Shown one piece after another: positions 11,558 to 23,344 of a DNA stretch of 64,000 nt; within the stretch, counting starts at the first letter, position 1, and each line of letters starts with the position of its first letter. Under the pieces are notes generated by a model. It worked only from the letters and a program-made list of their open reading frames with translations. It did no database searches and was not told the origin of the DNA. A program made the translations under genes and the position numbers. Source of the stretch: Zygnema cylindricum (lineage: Eukaryota; Streptophyta; Zygnematophyceae; Zygnematales; Zygnemataceae). The stretch covers positions 1 to 64,000 of the forward strand of contig JBBHKE010003218.1 of NCBI GenBank assembly GCA_037447655.1. Reading direction: 5' to 3'.

Positions 11558-14500
11558 ATGTTAACAGAATCAACGGAAATGCAAAGGTTTGAGCAGATGG
11601 TAGACCGTCCGAATGATGAAACTGAGCGATCTGCTGGTAGGCAGCGTGTGGAAGTTGCCGGTCGAGAAATTGACCCAGAGGATGACTTGGATTACGGGGA
11701 AGATGTGGAATTGCCACGCCCTTGCAAGAAAGTGCCACATGGAGACATCTATGAGGCTGCTAGAGCAGGAGATGTTGATAGACTTCGGCTCCTCTTGGAG
11801 GAGGGAGTGGATGTGAATTTGCGAGACCGTTGGGATTCAGTTCCATTGTATTACACCTGCTTAGCTGGGCATGTCGATGCTGCCAAAATGTTGTTAGAGG
11901 CAGGTGCCATTTGCAATGAGCACACCTTTGATGGTGACCGGTGTCACTACGCTTCCCTGACTTTGAGGATTCGGAGAACTCTGAAAGCTTATGAGCTCCG
12001 GCCACCCCCTATGGATCCCCTTCCGAAGGCCCTTCGTGAAATTTTTGATAATGATTTTTCTTGGGCAGACATTGTTTTCCATGTGGCATCAGGGAAGTTC
12101 ATAAAAGCCCACCGTGCACTCCTGTCCGTTCGATCACCGTACTTCAGAGAGGCCTTTCGGGGCAAGTGGAAAGATAAAGCCGAGGTCTATTTAACCAACA
12201 ATAAGTTGACCTATCCAGCTCTTTATGGATTGCTTCATTTTCTCTACTGTGACCGGCTTGATATAGCGGTAGACGACATGGAAGATCTTCTTAGAGTTGC
12301 AAAAGTCTGCAAGTGCAAGTCCCTTCAAGAGGCTGTGCAGAAAGAGTTAGAACACCAGACATACGCAGAATATAAGGTAGCAAAATCGTTAAACGACGAG
12401 GATAACAGTCAGCGGAAATGGATACTGCAAGGCTCCTCCTTACCCACTGCAGATCGCCTGCCCGCAGCAATGCATGAGATTTTCAACAGGGTGTTGCTGG
12501 GAGCGGCAGCCATGGATAAAGTTGCAGGCGGAAGGAATGTTGATATTGCAGTCAAAAAGGACGAGAGGGATGACTCTGGTATTATGCAGAATTCGCACTC
12601 AAGGAGTTCGGAATACGTTTCTTCACAAGATCAAGAGAATAAGAAAGGAAGGACTGTTGAATGCGACTTTGATGACCATGCAGACTTATGCCTTTCAGTT
12701 GAAGACAAGCTATTTAGATGCCATCGGACAATTTTGGCTGCCCGGTCAGATTATTTCAAGGCGTTGTTTGATCGAACAGAGAATTTTCGGGAAGGTAGAT
12801 TTACAGTCAAATGGGATAGGGGCAAAACTGGTTCAACTGTTCCAGACTTGCCGGTGGTTCCGGTACACGACATGAGTCCCGACGCTTTTTCAAAAGTGTT
12901 GGAGTACATGTGAGTGGCTCGCTGTGCGTTCCAAATGTACTCTTTTAACCATAGCAACATGTCTTTTTTCTTGCTTTTCAGGCAAGGATTAGTGAGTTTT
13001 CGTGCGCTTTACTTCTCCTATGCTTTATGTTATCATCCCTTTGGCAGCCATAAAGTATTGACCTTCACATACAGGTTTTCAAAATCTTTAGAGTTCAAGT
13101 TTGCAAAGCTTTCAGTTACATGTGGACATGCTGTTTTGTCAAGGTCAGATTGTCTAATCCATCCAGTTTTCTTCAACAGAAAACAGGGGGATGTTGGCAG
13201 GATAGTATGCCGGCTCTCCTTTTGTCATTAAATTCCCATCCATTTTGCTGACGAAAGTTTGTCCTTTTTGTCTCCATGCTGTTCAGCTACACGGACCAAA
13301 TACAAGAAGTACAACTGGGCCAGGTGGCGACTCTGCCGTTTGCCCGCCTTGGAAAAACAGATAAATGTCAGCAACTAGGCTAAGCTTGTTGCCTGGGGAG
13401 ATCCCTCAGTTAGGAGTTACAGTATTGCTTACACAAAGTCTGGTGTGAGACTGTTGCAAAGATTAGCCTCTAATTGCAAGGAAAGTAGACTCCTGTGTGC
13501 ATGTGTTGTAGGATTCCACTCTGAAACTGAACTGTAGTAATAATGTCTTTCAAACTTTTCCAAACTCTGGGATAAGGTGGTCAAGTATGATCCTTTTTGG
13601 CAGTAGGGAAACTGAGAGGAAAACTGAGGATGAGTCATGAATGACATGCATAACAAACAACAGTTTCATTTGCCACTGTTTTTCAGCGTCATCAATGACA
13701 GAGATCACGAACAACAGTAGTCGCACTTGTTGTGCTTTTGAGGGTTGTGAGTGACAAGGATGTCGGACCACAGTTTTATTTGCTTCTGTTTTTTTACTGT
13801 GCCCATGCAACCCTGGCAGGCAGAAGAAGTGTTTGAGGCCGCGTCACGCTATCTTCTCTTCCCTCTCAAGCGGGCCGTGGCCGATGCCCTTCTCCCCCAG
13901 TTAGAGGCAGCAACACCTCCAGAACTTTGCAACTGGTTGCTCATGGCGGACCTGTATGGTTTTCATCTTGGGAATCCTTTCTATAATTAAACCATTAAAC
14001 CTTAACTTGCGTAGTCACCCAATAAAAACACACATTTTGAGTCATTTAAGCATTTGATATGTTTCTAAATTTTCAATTTATGAATAAGTAACAAAACATG
14101 CACTGTCTTGTTTCTAATATTATAATTTATGAGGTAACAAACATAAAATTGTCTCATGCACTTATTTGGTTTCTTAACAGTTTCAGATGCATTGTCCATG
14201 TGTTCTAATCTTGTTTTTGACAGGTTTGTTCTTTGAGAATCTGAACCTGACATGCTTATTTAGTGATAGTGTCAGTAACCTCTAGTATGTGATTTTGTGT
14301 TCACAATAAAGCAGTGGAGGTGTTGGACGGTGAAAAAGTGAAACTTATTTATCTTTTTGTGACTGACTTTATCTCCGTGCCTCTTGTGTTTTGCAGATAC
14401 GGTGTATGGCGACTTCGAGAATACTGCCTCGACATAATAGCAACTAATTTTGAAACGTTTGAAAATACTCCGGAGTTTAGGGCCATGCTTTTGACTCTTC

Positions 14501-14739
14501 CTCCACCATCTGGTGACTCGTCTGAAAGAACAACGGCTCCCAGTGCTCCAGGTGGCGCTGCTGCTATTGGTTTAGAACAGGCAAATGTTCTCGATGACCT
14601 TCGAGAGAAGTGGCTCGAAATTGAAGGGGCAGAGTTACACGAAAGGGATGCGAGTGCATTAGAGTTTGACCAAAGATTACTACAATTAGCAAAGATGGCG
14701 AGTCTGGAGGAACAAGAAGATGACAATACTAGAAGTTGA
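11558..14739 (+). CDS. Ankyrin-repeat and double BTB/POZ domain protein (ABTB1/BPOZ-like)
   Basis: This is probably a substrate adaptor of a Cullin-3 ubiquitin ligase, which is the usual role of BTB proteins; the exact target is unknown. Exons 11558-12909, 13287-13323, 13820-13953 and 14397-14739 join with GT-AG sites in a continuous frame of 621 codons. The start is the first ATG (MLTESTEMQ). Residues about 62-135 hold two ankyrin repeats ([38 protein letters not shown]). BTB-1 lies at about 169-260 ([20 protein letters not shown]). A charged linker at about 270-370 is followed by BTB-2 at about 373-500 ([19 protein letters not shown]) and its BACK-like tail ([48 protein letters not shown]). 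The order ANK-BTB-BTB and the PPPSGDS tail match the plant ankyrin/BTB family (Arabidopsis At2g04740 type, from memory). The 37-nt exon 2 is fixed by frame. It is divergent from the DmX-like gene, and nothing in the sequence links the two functionally. Confidence 0.9.
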
Positions 14740-16112
14740 GGATGGGGCTAATGCGGAAATAGTTGCAATGGTGAATACGTACTTCTTATACTTCTTCGAT
14801 CAGAGCGGGACAAAGATTGTCTGACAAAGCTGGGAAAAGGCGGAGTTAACTAATTCTTGGGTATTATCAGCACATAGCGGTTTTGAGCAAATCCATGGTG
14901 CTCTGCTGACCCGAGGGACGAAGGGTTTGCACGAAAGTTAAGGTGGCCAACCGGTGATAAGGCTTCTGCATCAAGTTATGGTTAACGTGTTTCTGCAGTC
15001 AATCCGGTGTATTCTTAATGAACTACCAGAGCAGAACTTACGGGCAGGTGACACATTTGACTAGGAAGTAAATCTGTACGGTGACCTGGTGATTTCATTT
15101 TTCATGTTAATTGTTCCATATTTCTGTATTTCATGTTTTGTTCCAATCAATAGCACCGTTGTAATTTATCGATGGAATTGAGTTTATTACAACCTATAGC
15201 TAACCCTACCATTTAATTTCTGGTGCACACACTGCATCTATATCTATTCATACAAACCACACCGTGAATTACTACTGTAGCGTTAATAACACTAATCTGG
15301 TTCTGGTTTTTCTTGCTTTTTGAATACAGTCTATTATCAATGTCAGTGGTTTTTTTCTCAACACTAATTTTATTTAGGATTCACAACCGTTCATGTAAAT
15401 CAGATCAGAAATTGAGTTATTAACGGTAAAACTGTTCTCCACTAACCGTTTATTAACACAAATAGTGATTCACGGCGTTGTCCAGATACACGCAGCAGAT
15501 ATGTGATGTGACAGTTTTGGTGCATTCCTTATTTCCGGCAGTGTTGTTGATGTAATATATGGCTAACTGGTATTGTACGCGTCAACAGTCAAATACATAT
15601 AGAATACAAAGATATTATATATATAATCTTTCACTGCTGCACGTTGAACCATGTTTGGACTACCAGAAAAATTTTGCTAGCGCATTTATTCTCATTTCAA
15701 CTTCAAGAGACCAATTTTCATTTCGATTGGTCACACGTAACTTTGACCATACGTAACTTTGGCCACTTCATCTTCACAACAATTATTGGTATATACAGTT
15801 TTCCGGTTGACGATTCAAATAATGATTCACAGTTACAAAACCTTGACAACTACAATGACAGATAAGGCTTATCAGCGAAAGGAAGTAAAGTGTAAATTTA
15901 ATGTGGCCCAAGATGTTTTCAGTATCCACACATAATCTAGAGAATCTACAACGTCCACATTAAGTCTACAATGCGTGCGGGCTATAAACCTGACTGCACT
16001 GCTGGTAACTATGTATTGCTCCACTGAAGCTTGTTATAAAAGACATGAATGGTGGGTACAGCCTTAGACATTTTACTACATAGAAATTCACAGGATGACA
16101 TGACCATCCCAC
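14740..16112. other. Intergenic, 3' sides of ankyrin/BTB (+) and GNAT (-) genes
   Basis: This is the convergent intergenic region. It contains one degenerate family A MITE (15258-15477). The rest is AT-rich without recognisable coding or RNA features. The polyadenylation region of the ankyrin/BTB gene must lie in its first part. Confidence 0.6.
15258..15477. mobile_element. MITE, family A (degenerate)
   Basis: The left end CACCGTGAATTACTA and right end AATAGTGATTCACGGCG are inverted copies of the family A terminus, about 220 bp apart. Both flanking dinucleotides have drifted from TA, suggesting an older insertion. Confidence 0.6.
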
Positions 16113-16266
16113 CTGACAGACTTCAGAGCTAAACATGGAAGTGACAGCAGATAATGACTATGATCTGACAGAACTTCAGAGCTAAACATGGAAGTGACAG
16201 CAGATAATGACTATGATCTGACAGACTTCAGAGCTAAACATGGAAGTGACAGCAGATAATGACTAT
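16113..16266. repeat. Three tandem copies of a ~52-bp unit in the GNAT 3' UTR
   Basis: The unit begins CTGACAGACTTCAGAGC and repeats at 16113, 16165 and 16218 (last copy partial). The copies differ by a single extra base in copy 2. The array ends one base before the GNAT stop codon (16268-16270 on the plus strand), so it would be transcribed as the start of that gene's 3' UTR. Confidence 0.9.
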
Positions 16267-16267
16267 A

Positions 16268-17701
16268 TCAAGGATCAATGATAAGTTTCATGAGTCGCCT
16301 TCGGCATCTATTTAACCTCTTCTCAATAGCCAGGTCTTCCTCCTGTTCCACGATATAACCCATAGATTCGTACAACGCAGCCGCACTGGGATTATCAGTT
16401 GCAACGTGGATGTAGAGAACTTTCAAGCCCATATTCTGTGCCATGGAAACTGCTGTCGTCATCATTGCCGAAGCTACTCCTCTTCGTCTTGTTGCGTTTG
16501 AAACACAAAGATTAAAAATGTACCCTCTTTGAAGTCCAGGTCGATCACCCAAAGGATAAGCTCCCTGTAGGTTTTCCCCAGGCAAAGATTCTCCAACCTG
16601 TGCAAAAATCAAGCGTTACCAATATCCAGTTCTATCTATGGAAACAAACAGGCATGCACCATTGAAAGAGCTACAAACTGCAACACTAAATTTGTCAATT
16701 TCATTAGCACTTTGAGCCTGAAAGCAGAAATCTGCAATAGAGGTAAAGGTAGAAATCGTGTACGGTCCATGTTCATGCTTACATGAATATCAAGAGTTCC
16801 AATAGCCAAAAGTGTAGAGTCGTGTTCTCTACCACCATCCCAGTTGATTTCAGGAGGCTCTGTCACAGTTCTGCTAGAAGCGTCCTTTTCAAAGGATGGG
16901 AGAGAAAATAGCAGAGCTTCGTGCTCTGATCGTTCACAAACCGCAAGTAAACAAGTAACTCTCATACCTAGAAACAGCATTTTGGAGTCCTGTAAACAGC
17001 CAAAGAATACACAGCAATTCGTTGAGGATTCACTCTCTTTGATAGAAACAACTCCTGGTACCAGCCTACATTGAATTCAGAAACTGGCACTAGTAATGTT
17101 GGGCCCTGGTTTCTGCACCTCACAAACTGCTATGTACAGCTCGTCAGAAAAAAACTTTCAAATATAGACTGAAATGAAACAAGTTCATGGATGCATTGGT
17201 CAATTTTTCACTAATTTGAGCCACCACTTTGCAAAGCCACTGGACAAAAAAAGAATAATTTATGCAGAAAACAAAAGCTTGTCACCTCTAATTGCAAGTC
17301 ATGCAGAGGCTTACTCGGCTGAATTCAGACAGTATCCTAGTCTTGAGACTCAGCAAACTAGCCGACTCATGAGCTTTTCGCAGTTCTGCCATCACTGTTG
17401 GTGCATATATCTCCTCAGGAGAAAATTCTGGATAAGGATAAAAAAGTTTTGCTCTAAGAGAGGCTGCTGCAAGACTTTCTTCAGGTGTTGTAGCCGGTAT
17501 GACTCCAAATCTAAATTTTTTCCCTTTAAAAAATTGAATACTTCTCTCTCTTCTCTCTGTACTCGATTCTTCTAAAATGGCCTCCGCGAGAGATTTTGCC
17601 GCTGAATTTGTGCAAAAAGTTGACGACCAGCTTGACAGAGACGGCCGTGTGATTAATCTGCCAGAAGAGAAAAAAGACGATGTACATTGGCTGACTAACA
17701 T
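16268..17701 (-). CDS. GNAT-family N-acetyltransferase, probably plastid-targeted
   Basis: It transfers acetyl from acetyl-CoA to an amine. Plastid GNATs of plants acetylate protein N-termini and lysines, but the substrate here is inferred only. Exons are 17701-17315, 16989-16783 and 16597-16268, all phase 0, giving 307 residues. Residues 1-60 are rich in Ser/Thr/Arg and poor in acidic residues, like a transit peptide. The acetyl-CoA loop (motif A) is at residues 232-243 (NATRRRGVASAM, an R-x-x-G-x-A loop preceded by the beta-4 segment GYIFNLCVS). Motif B is at 267-279 (NPSAAALYESMGY). The length and split domain with a long pre-GNAT segment match plant plastid GNAT proteins. The tandem repeats at 16113-16266 lie directly after the stop codon. 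Alternative start methionines exist only downstream of the presumed transit peptide. Confidence 0.85.
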
Positions 17702-19199
17702 ATGGATCTTCTAAGTTTGCAGGCGGTCAGGAGTGTACAGCCGGTTCATATTAGTATATAATTGATCGTTAGATTGTGGAGTAGATTCCTGCATCCTTTC
17801 TAGAAGTAGAATTACATATCAAACTGAAATTTGGACCAACAATCCAAAAGATTGGTCGAAACGGGTCTTATGCAACTAGTCGTGGTACCCATTTCGATCA
17901 CAAAGTTGTGAAGGTAAGAAATTAAGGTGATAACATTGCAATCGCTCAAGAGAAAAAAGAAAAACAACCAAGCATTTGTTATTTGACAGAGCCCTGCAGC
18001 CCTTGCTTCTGGCTATGAAAACAATGTTGCCAGACAAAACTATTGCTAAAGATTTCTACAGATCAATAGAAAAGCTGCCGGGTTTGTCTAGGCACAGAGC
18101 AAAAGTTGCTCTTAAATATAACTAAAAGAAGAGTCTCAGGGTGTAGATGACATGCCTGCTGCCGTATTGACGAACTGCAATTTCTGAGATAAATGAAGAA
18201 CCATAAGATGGTCGCGGTCCATTCTTTGCCAAAGCGTGCCAGGCTGGCTGAGTTGAGGAACCACAAGCATAATCCTGGATGTTAATTAAGCCTTCTGAAG
18301 CCAGATGTTGCAATCCAGAATTCCAAGTTCCTAGAGTAGCCATGGCAATCAAACGGATCAGATTTTAAATGTACTCAGTGATAAGTGTTGCAGGGAATTT
18401 TACAAATTCACGGGACATGGTCCAGATAAAACCCAGCATCAAGATTAAAACTACATAAAATGCGATGGACACAAATTTAGATGGATTAGGACCATTTCCG
18501 CACACTTTCCACACACAGAGAGATGATGTCCATAGATAACCCTGAAGAGAAAAACGTGCAACTAAAGAAAAATAAAGAGGAGCCCGTTTCTCCTGAAACC
18601 GACGGAAAAACTTTCAGCAATGCAAGCGGATGAACTGTTGGAATGTTTTGACGGACGTTTTTCAATCGTTTACAACTTTATATTATAGAAGGTGACGATT
18701 TTGAGTGGTTAATTATGAGAATTGAGATCACGTTGGCGTGACTTTCCTCTCCCGAGAAAGCATTTGCAGAACGAAACTTAGAAAATTGTAATTGTGAGAT
18801 ACTTGTCAGTATTGAACATTCCAGACGTAACGGCACGAAGGGAAAAGGAAAATGGAGGTGAAGTGGTGAACATGAAAAGGTGGTGCTTTCACGACTTTCT
18901 TAAGGAATGTGTTTCTGCCGATTTCAAAAATCTCGCCGTCCCTGAGAGGGCTTTACGACCGCTTTCTTTTTTTTGAGTCTATCCGGAAAAAGAAAATAAA
19001 AGAGAAGCAAAGTGCAGGCTTAAAGTGTGCTTTTATTTCTCAACCAGAAAGTATTAGTGGAGAAGGACTACCAGGTCACATTGTTCTTTGTTTCTTACTG
19101 CTCACACTGTGGAGCTTTTGCGAAGTTTCTTGAATTCTGGAGATTCTTGAGATTGATTACAGCTAAGGGCACCATTTCTGTTGCATTGGAAAAGCAAAC
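17702..19199. other. Head-to-head intergenic region between GNAT (-) and mS34-like (+) genes
   Basis: This is upstream sequence of both genes. Apart from the doubtful small open frame at 18122-18352 nothing coding is recognisable. No MITE ends are seen here, unlike the flanking introns and intergenic regions. Confidence 0.5.
18122..18352 (-). CDS. Small open frame, unidentified (doubtful)
   Basis: A minus-strand frame of 76 codons contains an internal start MATLGTWNSGLQHLASEG. Composition is protein-like (balanced, no low complexity), but I recognise no family, and no partner exon with matching splice sites is evident. It could be a small gene, a single exon of a broken gene, or chance. Confidence 0.25.
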   Translation of the reverse strand: MIAMATLGTWNSGLQHLASEGLINIQDYACGSSTQPAWHALAKNGPRPSYGSSFISEIAVRQYGSRHVIYTLRLFF

Positions 19200-22100
19200 A
19201 TGGCTGGCAACATAATGCGCTATGTGAGGAGCCATGATAATTGGGCATCAGCAATTAGTTTATTGCCAAGGATTACCACGACGGTTTTTGCAAGGTCACA
19301 GTATACTCTGTCTTCAACTTCGCTGGAGAGTCTCCATGATACCTCGGCAAGGCTTAGTTGTGAAGAAACGTCCAGTACTGCACAACAGTTCGATTCTGCA
19401 AATACGGCTATTCCTGGTAATTGCAGAAAGAATTGCAGGGTTCTTCTTTTTTTCGTTTTGTTTGTCAGTCATATGCTGTCATCATTGTTTTTGGCATGTT
19501 TCACTTTGTTCATCTTCAAATTGCTAAATTCATAGAAAATCATGACCAATGTCTGTTGTTGCTTGGGGCAGCTGTGATTACCTCTTTTGTTTCATAACAA
19601 TTTAGGAATGCAGCATATCTTAGCTGTTTCTACGCCCATTAATATCTTTTCACAGAGTGTCATTTGTGCATTTATTCATGCTTGCTTCAATGACTTCTGT
19701 AACTGTTAATGATTTGTATTCTGAACTACACTGCCCTTTTCTATTAGAGTTAATGAAATATTAGGCATTAACACTTTACTATACTTAACCACACTAAATT
19801 ATGTTTTGTCACGTAGCTCATTATAGACCACTTAAACCAACTAGTCTTATAATCACTAATCGATGATTTTTGGTCAAAAAAGCACTCACTCGAATTAGTT
19901 CGATTAACTCTAAAAATGATGGACAGTGTATAATGGTTTACATCTTAGAGTTGAGCAGGCTTATAGCAACTATTGGCCTGAACTTTTTGGTGAACAGTTT
20001 TTAGATTTTTCTTGAGCACAGTTTTTGGAGTTTTCTGGTGCAGGTTGTACTCATTTCTTGGGCCCTTTCTCAAACACACAGGCGCTTCCAGCACCTGCTA
20101 CCTTAGGCGATGAAGGAGGAGCAACTGAACCCATTGTTCCAAAAAGAGAAGGCATAATAAATAGCAAAAGACGAGTGAAACGTACTTTGATTGAGGTTCT
20201 CCGTATGTTACCTAATTGGGGTGTTGGTGCCTCAGTTGCAAAAACCCACTGGCAACCAGGAAACTTCTACAAGGTCACAATGGTAAAAGCGAAGCGGGTC
20301 AGTGGAACTTTAACTTCTTTTTCTTTTTCTTTTTCTTTTTCTTTTTCTTTTTCTTTTTCTTTTTCTTTTTCTTTTTCTTTTTCAAGTAAAGGCTTGAGTG
20401 ACACAACTAAATTAGTGGGTGCCACCCTCTCTATAAGCTTCCCACCTTTAAAATGTGATAACTACATTGGACCTTTGTGCCACTCCCCTTCTCAATCACA
20501 CACCACTATCAAATTCTAAAGGAAAATATTTTTGAGTTGATATTCAGGGGAATGTCTCCATGAGTATCAAGTTTCCAACCTAAACCACTTTCCTATTCTT
20601 TCCAATGTCTGAAATGTTATAGAATATCCTAGCTTTCACCTTCCACTTTTCACAGTTTTATTCTTTTGTACAAATTTTGTTCATTGTTTTATTACTTTTG
20701 AGCAACATGTTAGTTTAGAACCAAAAATGGCATTGAAAGTCTACAATTGCTCTCAGTTTCCAAACGGATTTAAAAATAAGAGCATGACTGTAGCCATTTG
20801 TTTCACCTTATATTGAAGTTTTAACCTTTTGGAATGGGTTGAAATAGTACACTACCCATCGTTATTAGCAATAAGAATTTATTAGTGTTAATGCGAATTT
20901 ATAATGTATAACACTAATTTAGTGCAAGGAGATGTGGCAGATTGTAGTCCTCTCCCTTAAATACACCTTGAATCGCTATTAGCGGTATTAACGCTAATTT
21001 GGCACCCCCAAATTTTGACCCTAAAACCTTAAATAGAATTAATAACACTAGTTGTTTTTTTACGTTAATTAAGGTACTGGTTAATTAGCGTTAATAACTC
21101 TAATTTATGGTCATCTTGAATAGAGTGGTGTACGGAACGTGTCAGTCCGTACAAAATGGTACTTTGTTAAGTAATAAAGTACGAAGCATTGATTAAAATA
21201 ATCTCGAACGCCCATAAAACTGCGCTCAGAATAAAAGGCAAAATGAGATCGTACTAATAAAGTACGAAGCATTGATTAAAATAATCTCGAACGCCCATAA
21301 AACTGCGATCAGAATAAAAGGCAAAATGAGATCGTACCTATTTTAGTATAAAGATATTGATCGCGTATTAATTATACAGGAGAAAACCCAAATTAGAGTT
21401 ATGAATCAATTAGAGTAAAAGGATGCGACGGTGTACGATTTGTCAGATTTTGTACTCGTACCTATTTTAGTGTAAAGATCTTTATTGCAGATTCATTATA
21501 GGCAAACTGTACCCAAATTAGAGTTATGAATAAATTAGAGTGAAAGGTTTTTTTCCGAAACGCGAAAAATCCAAATTAGAGTTAATAACACTAATTTTTT
21601 TTTACACTAATTATTTCTTAACTCTAATAGCGATTCATGGTGTAGCGTTGTGAACACTATTTTATATTTTCGGCCAAAAAAAATCGCAGCCGAATTAGTT
21701 TTATTAACTCTGATAACGATGGGCATTGTAGTTTTTGAATCAGATGTTGTTTTTATAAGGACTAAACTTTTACAATATAGTTAATGTTCGTATAGTACAC
21801 CGCGAATCGTAATTAGAGTAATGAAAAATTAGAGTAGAAAAACTTAAAAAATAAATTAGAGTAATGAACGCTAATTTATGTGATAGAGCTGTTTCAACTA
21901 TGACGTTTACTCTAATTTATTTAAGTACTCTAATTTGGCACGCTAATATCCTCTACTGTAAATAAGGTATTCGTACATAATTTGGCAAAACGTACAGTTT
22001 ATCGTCACTATGACGTTTGCACTACGCGGTTTGTTAAAACGCAGTTACATGATAACGGCCTGTATTAAATCATTATTTGTACTTTTTTACTTAATAAAGT

Positions 22101-22845
22101 ACAGTTTTGCACGTTATGAGGTCGTCCGTACTCCACACTATTTAAAACGAACCTATATTAGAATTAAAAACGCTAATTAAACTTTACCTTAAATAGAATA
22201 ATGATAAAATTAGAATCATTTACTCTATTTCATGTGATAGAGTCAAAATTTCGAGCGACCGAATTAGAGTAATTTACTCTAATTACGATTCGCGGTGTAG
22301 TGTTTATGAATTGCCAATCTGGGCCAGTTTTTGTATATTTATTGCAATTCTTCTGTCGATTTGTTTTGTTCTTGTCACTGAAATTGTGATTTATTCTTTT
22401 AATGTACTTTAGGCTTTGTACATGCTTGGAAAAACCAAAAAATGCAAACAACTTCATTGCAAAGCTCGGGATGGAACAACATCTGGGTACAAAGGGGAGG
22501 AAAAAAAAAAAGCAAGAAAGCATTTTAAAACCACAAAAGTCGAATGAAAATCGGCTAAGTCAAAAAGATTACGCAAACTAGACAACTCCAACAAAAACAT
22601 GTACCTTTTTAAATTAACCACTGAGGATGACTACCCACACATGCTCGGAGCTCTGGCATCAACAATATGAACGTAAAAAGAAGTAACACATGAAAGGTTT
22701 TTATAGGTTTTCAAGGTTTCTTAACCACATTTTCAAGTTTTGATTATGATTTGAAAAGCTCAGGCATTATGTATTAACTGTATGTGATGTGGTGGCTTGG
22801 TCCAGGGCAAGTCTGGAAATGTTTGGGGCATTTATCACAACAAAG
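19200..22845 (+). CDS. Mitochondrial small-subunit ribosomal protein mS34-like (3' end unresolved)
   Basis: It is a structural protein of the mitochondrial small ribosomal subunit. Exons with good splice sites are 19200-19416 (N-terminal, Ser/Thr/Arg-rich, mitochondrial presequence-like), 20092-20297 and 22806-22845, joined in frame for 154 codons. The conserved core spans exons 2-3: LIEVLRMLPNWGVGASVAK, then FYKVTMVKAKR, then GNVWGIYHNKG. It matches the MRP-S34 pattern of a GVG motif, a Y-x-(I/V)-T-x-V-K strand and a K-x-WG-x-x-x-x-K-G ending. The exon 2 acceptor is the one that keeps frame with exon 1 (CTTCCAG|CA). The remaining C-terminus is not certain; a possible last exon starts at 26470. 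Intron 1 holds a MITE at 19729, and intron 2 holds the TTTTTC microsatellite and three further MITEs. Confidence 0.72.
19729..19928. mobile_element. MITE, family B, in mS34-like intron 1
   Basis: The 200-bp element reads TA|CACTGCCC ... GATGGACAGTG|TA. Its interior (GTAGCTCATTATAGACCACT) matches the copy at 10866-11072. It has no coding capacity. Confidence 0.8.
20314..20383. repeat. (TTTTTC)n microsatellite
   Basis: Roughly twelve uninterrupted hexamers of pyrimidines begin 16 bases after the 5' splice site of mS34-like exon 2 (exon ends 20297). Translated through, it would give an artificial Ser-Phe repeat. It is intronic. Confidence 0.95.
20964..21642. mobile_element. Family A element nested in a family B MITE
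   Basis: The ends are TA|CACCTTGAATCGCTATTAG and CTAATAGCGATTCATGGTG|TA. At 679 bp it is three times longer than other family A copies, and its interior contains an 83-bp tandem duplication (21172-21337). There is no transposase frame. Confidence 0.85.
21172..21337. repeat. 83-bp tandem duplication inside the nested element
   Basis: The unit starting TAATAAAGTACGAAGC and ending GAGATCGTAC occurs at 21172-21254 and 21255-21337. I find a single difference by eye (GCGCTC versus GCGATC). The near identity implies a recent duplication. Confidence 0.95.
21798..22297. mobile_element. MITE, family C (short derivative of the 50600-52407 element)
   Basis: The 500-bp element reads TA|CACCGCGAATCGTAATTAGAG ... 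CTAATTACGATTCGCGGTG|TA. Its interior at about 22010-22120 (GACGTTTGCACTACGCGG, AAACGCAGTTACATGATAAC) is the reverse complement of about 50795-50895 in the 1.8 kb relative. That makes it an internally deleted or inverted derivative. Confidence 0.85.
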
Positions 22846-23129
22846 GTGAGCCACTAAGAGAGTTTATTTATTAATGTATTTCCATCTTTAGGGTTCTGAG
22901 TCAATTAATGGACCGATGTACTCAAAAATCTATGTGAGAGTCTGGTTTTCATGTACAAAATTGGGAACATTATGGTGATTGGCTGTTTTCCGAGGGATAC
23001 AGCCTTGTGAAACATGAATCTATACACTTGTGGTGAAAAGTTCCTCTAATATTTCTGTTTTTGGTTTAGAACTGGTGATTGCCGTTTCTGAATTATATGG
23101 GGTAATTAATTTTACACGCTTGTAAACTA

Positions 23130-23344
23130 CACCGTGTATCGCTATTAGTGTTAATGTTTTTTTTGCCACTTAAAACATCTTTTCCGTACATACCTATCGG
23201 ATTATGGATCTGACGGTTGCGATTGAAAGGCAATAGTCTCACCTTCCCATTGGCAGCCTCCATGTGAAAATTGGACAAGTGTGTACGGAGAAAAGATGTT
23301 TAAGTGGCGAAAAAAATATTATCACTAATAGGGATACACGGTGT
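23130..23344. mobile_element. MITE, family A, highly palindromic
   Basis: The 215-bp element reads TA|CACCGTGTATCGCTATTAG ... CTAATAGGGATACACGGTG|TA. Subterminal inverted repeats extend inward (TTGCCACTTAAAACATCTTTT against AAAGATGTTTAAGTGGC). Almost the whole element therefore folds into one hairpin. Confidence 0.9.

Larger units (their letters stand above)
20850..21728. mobile_element. MITE, family B, interrupted by a family A element
   Basis: The outer ends are TA|CACTACCCATCG and CGATGGGCATTG|TA. The two halves (20850-20963 and 21643-21728) align with the uninterrupted copy at 25214-25411, including the interior GTGCAAGGAGATGTGGCAG. The break falls exactly at the TA-flanked inner element (20964-21642). 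Confidence 0.85.

Noticed and set aside
20025-20519. Open frame with a long Ser-Phe repeat
   Set aside because: It is read-through of the mS34-like exon 2 across its splice donor into the TTTTTC microsatellite.
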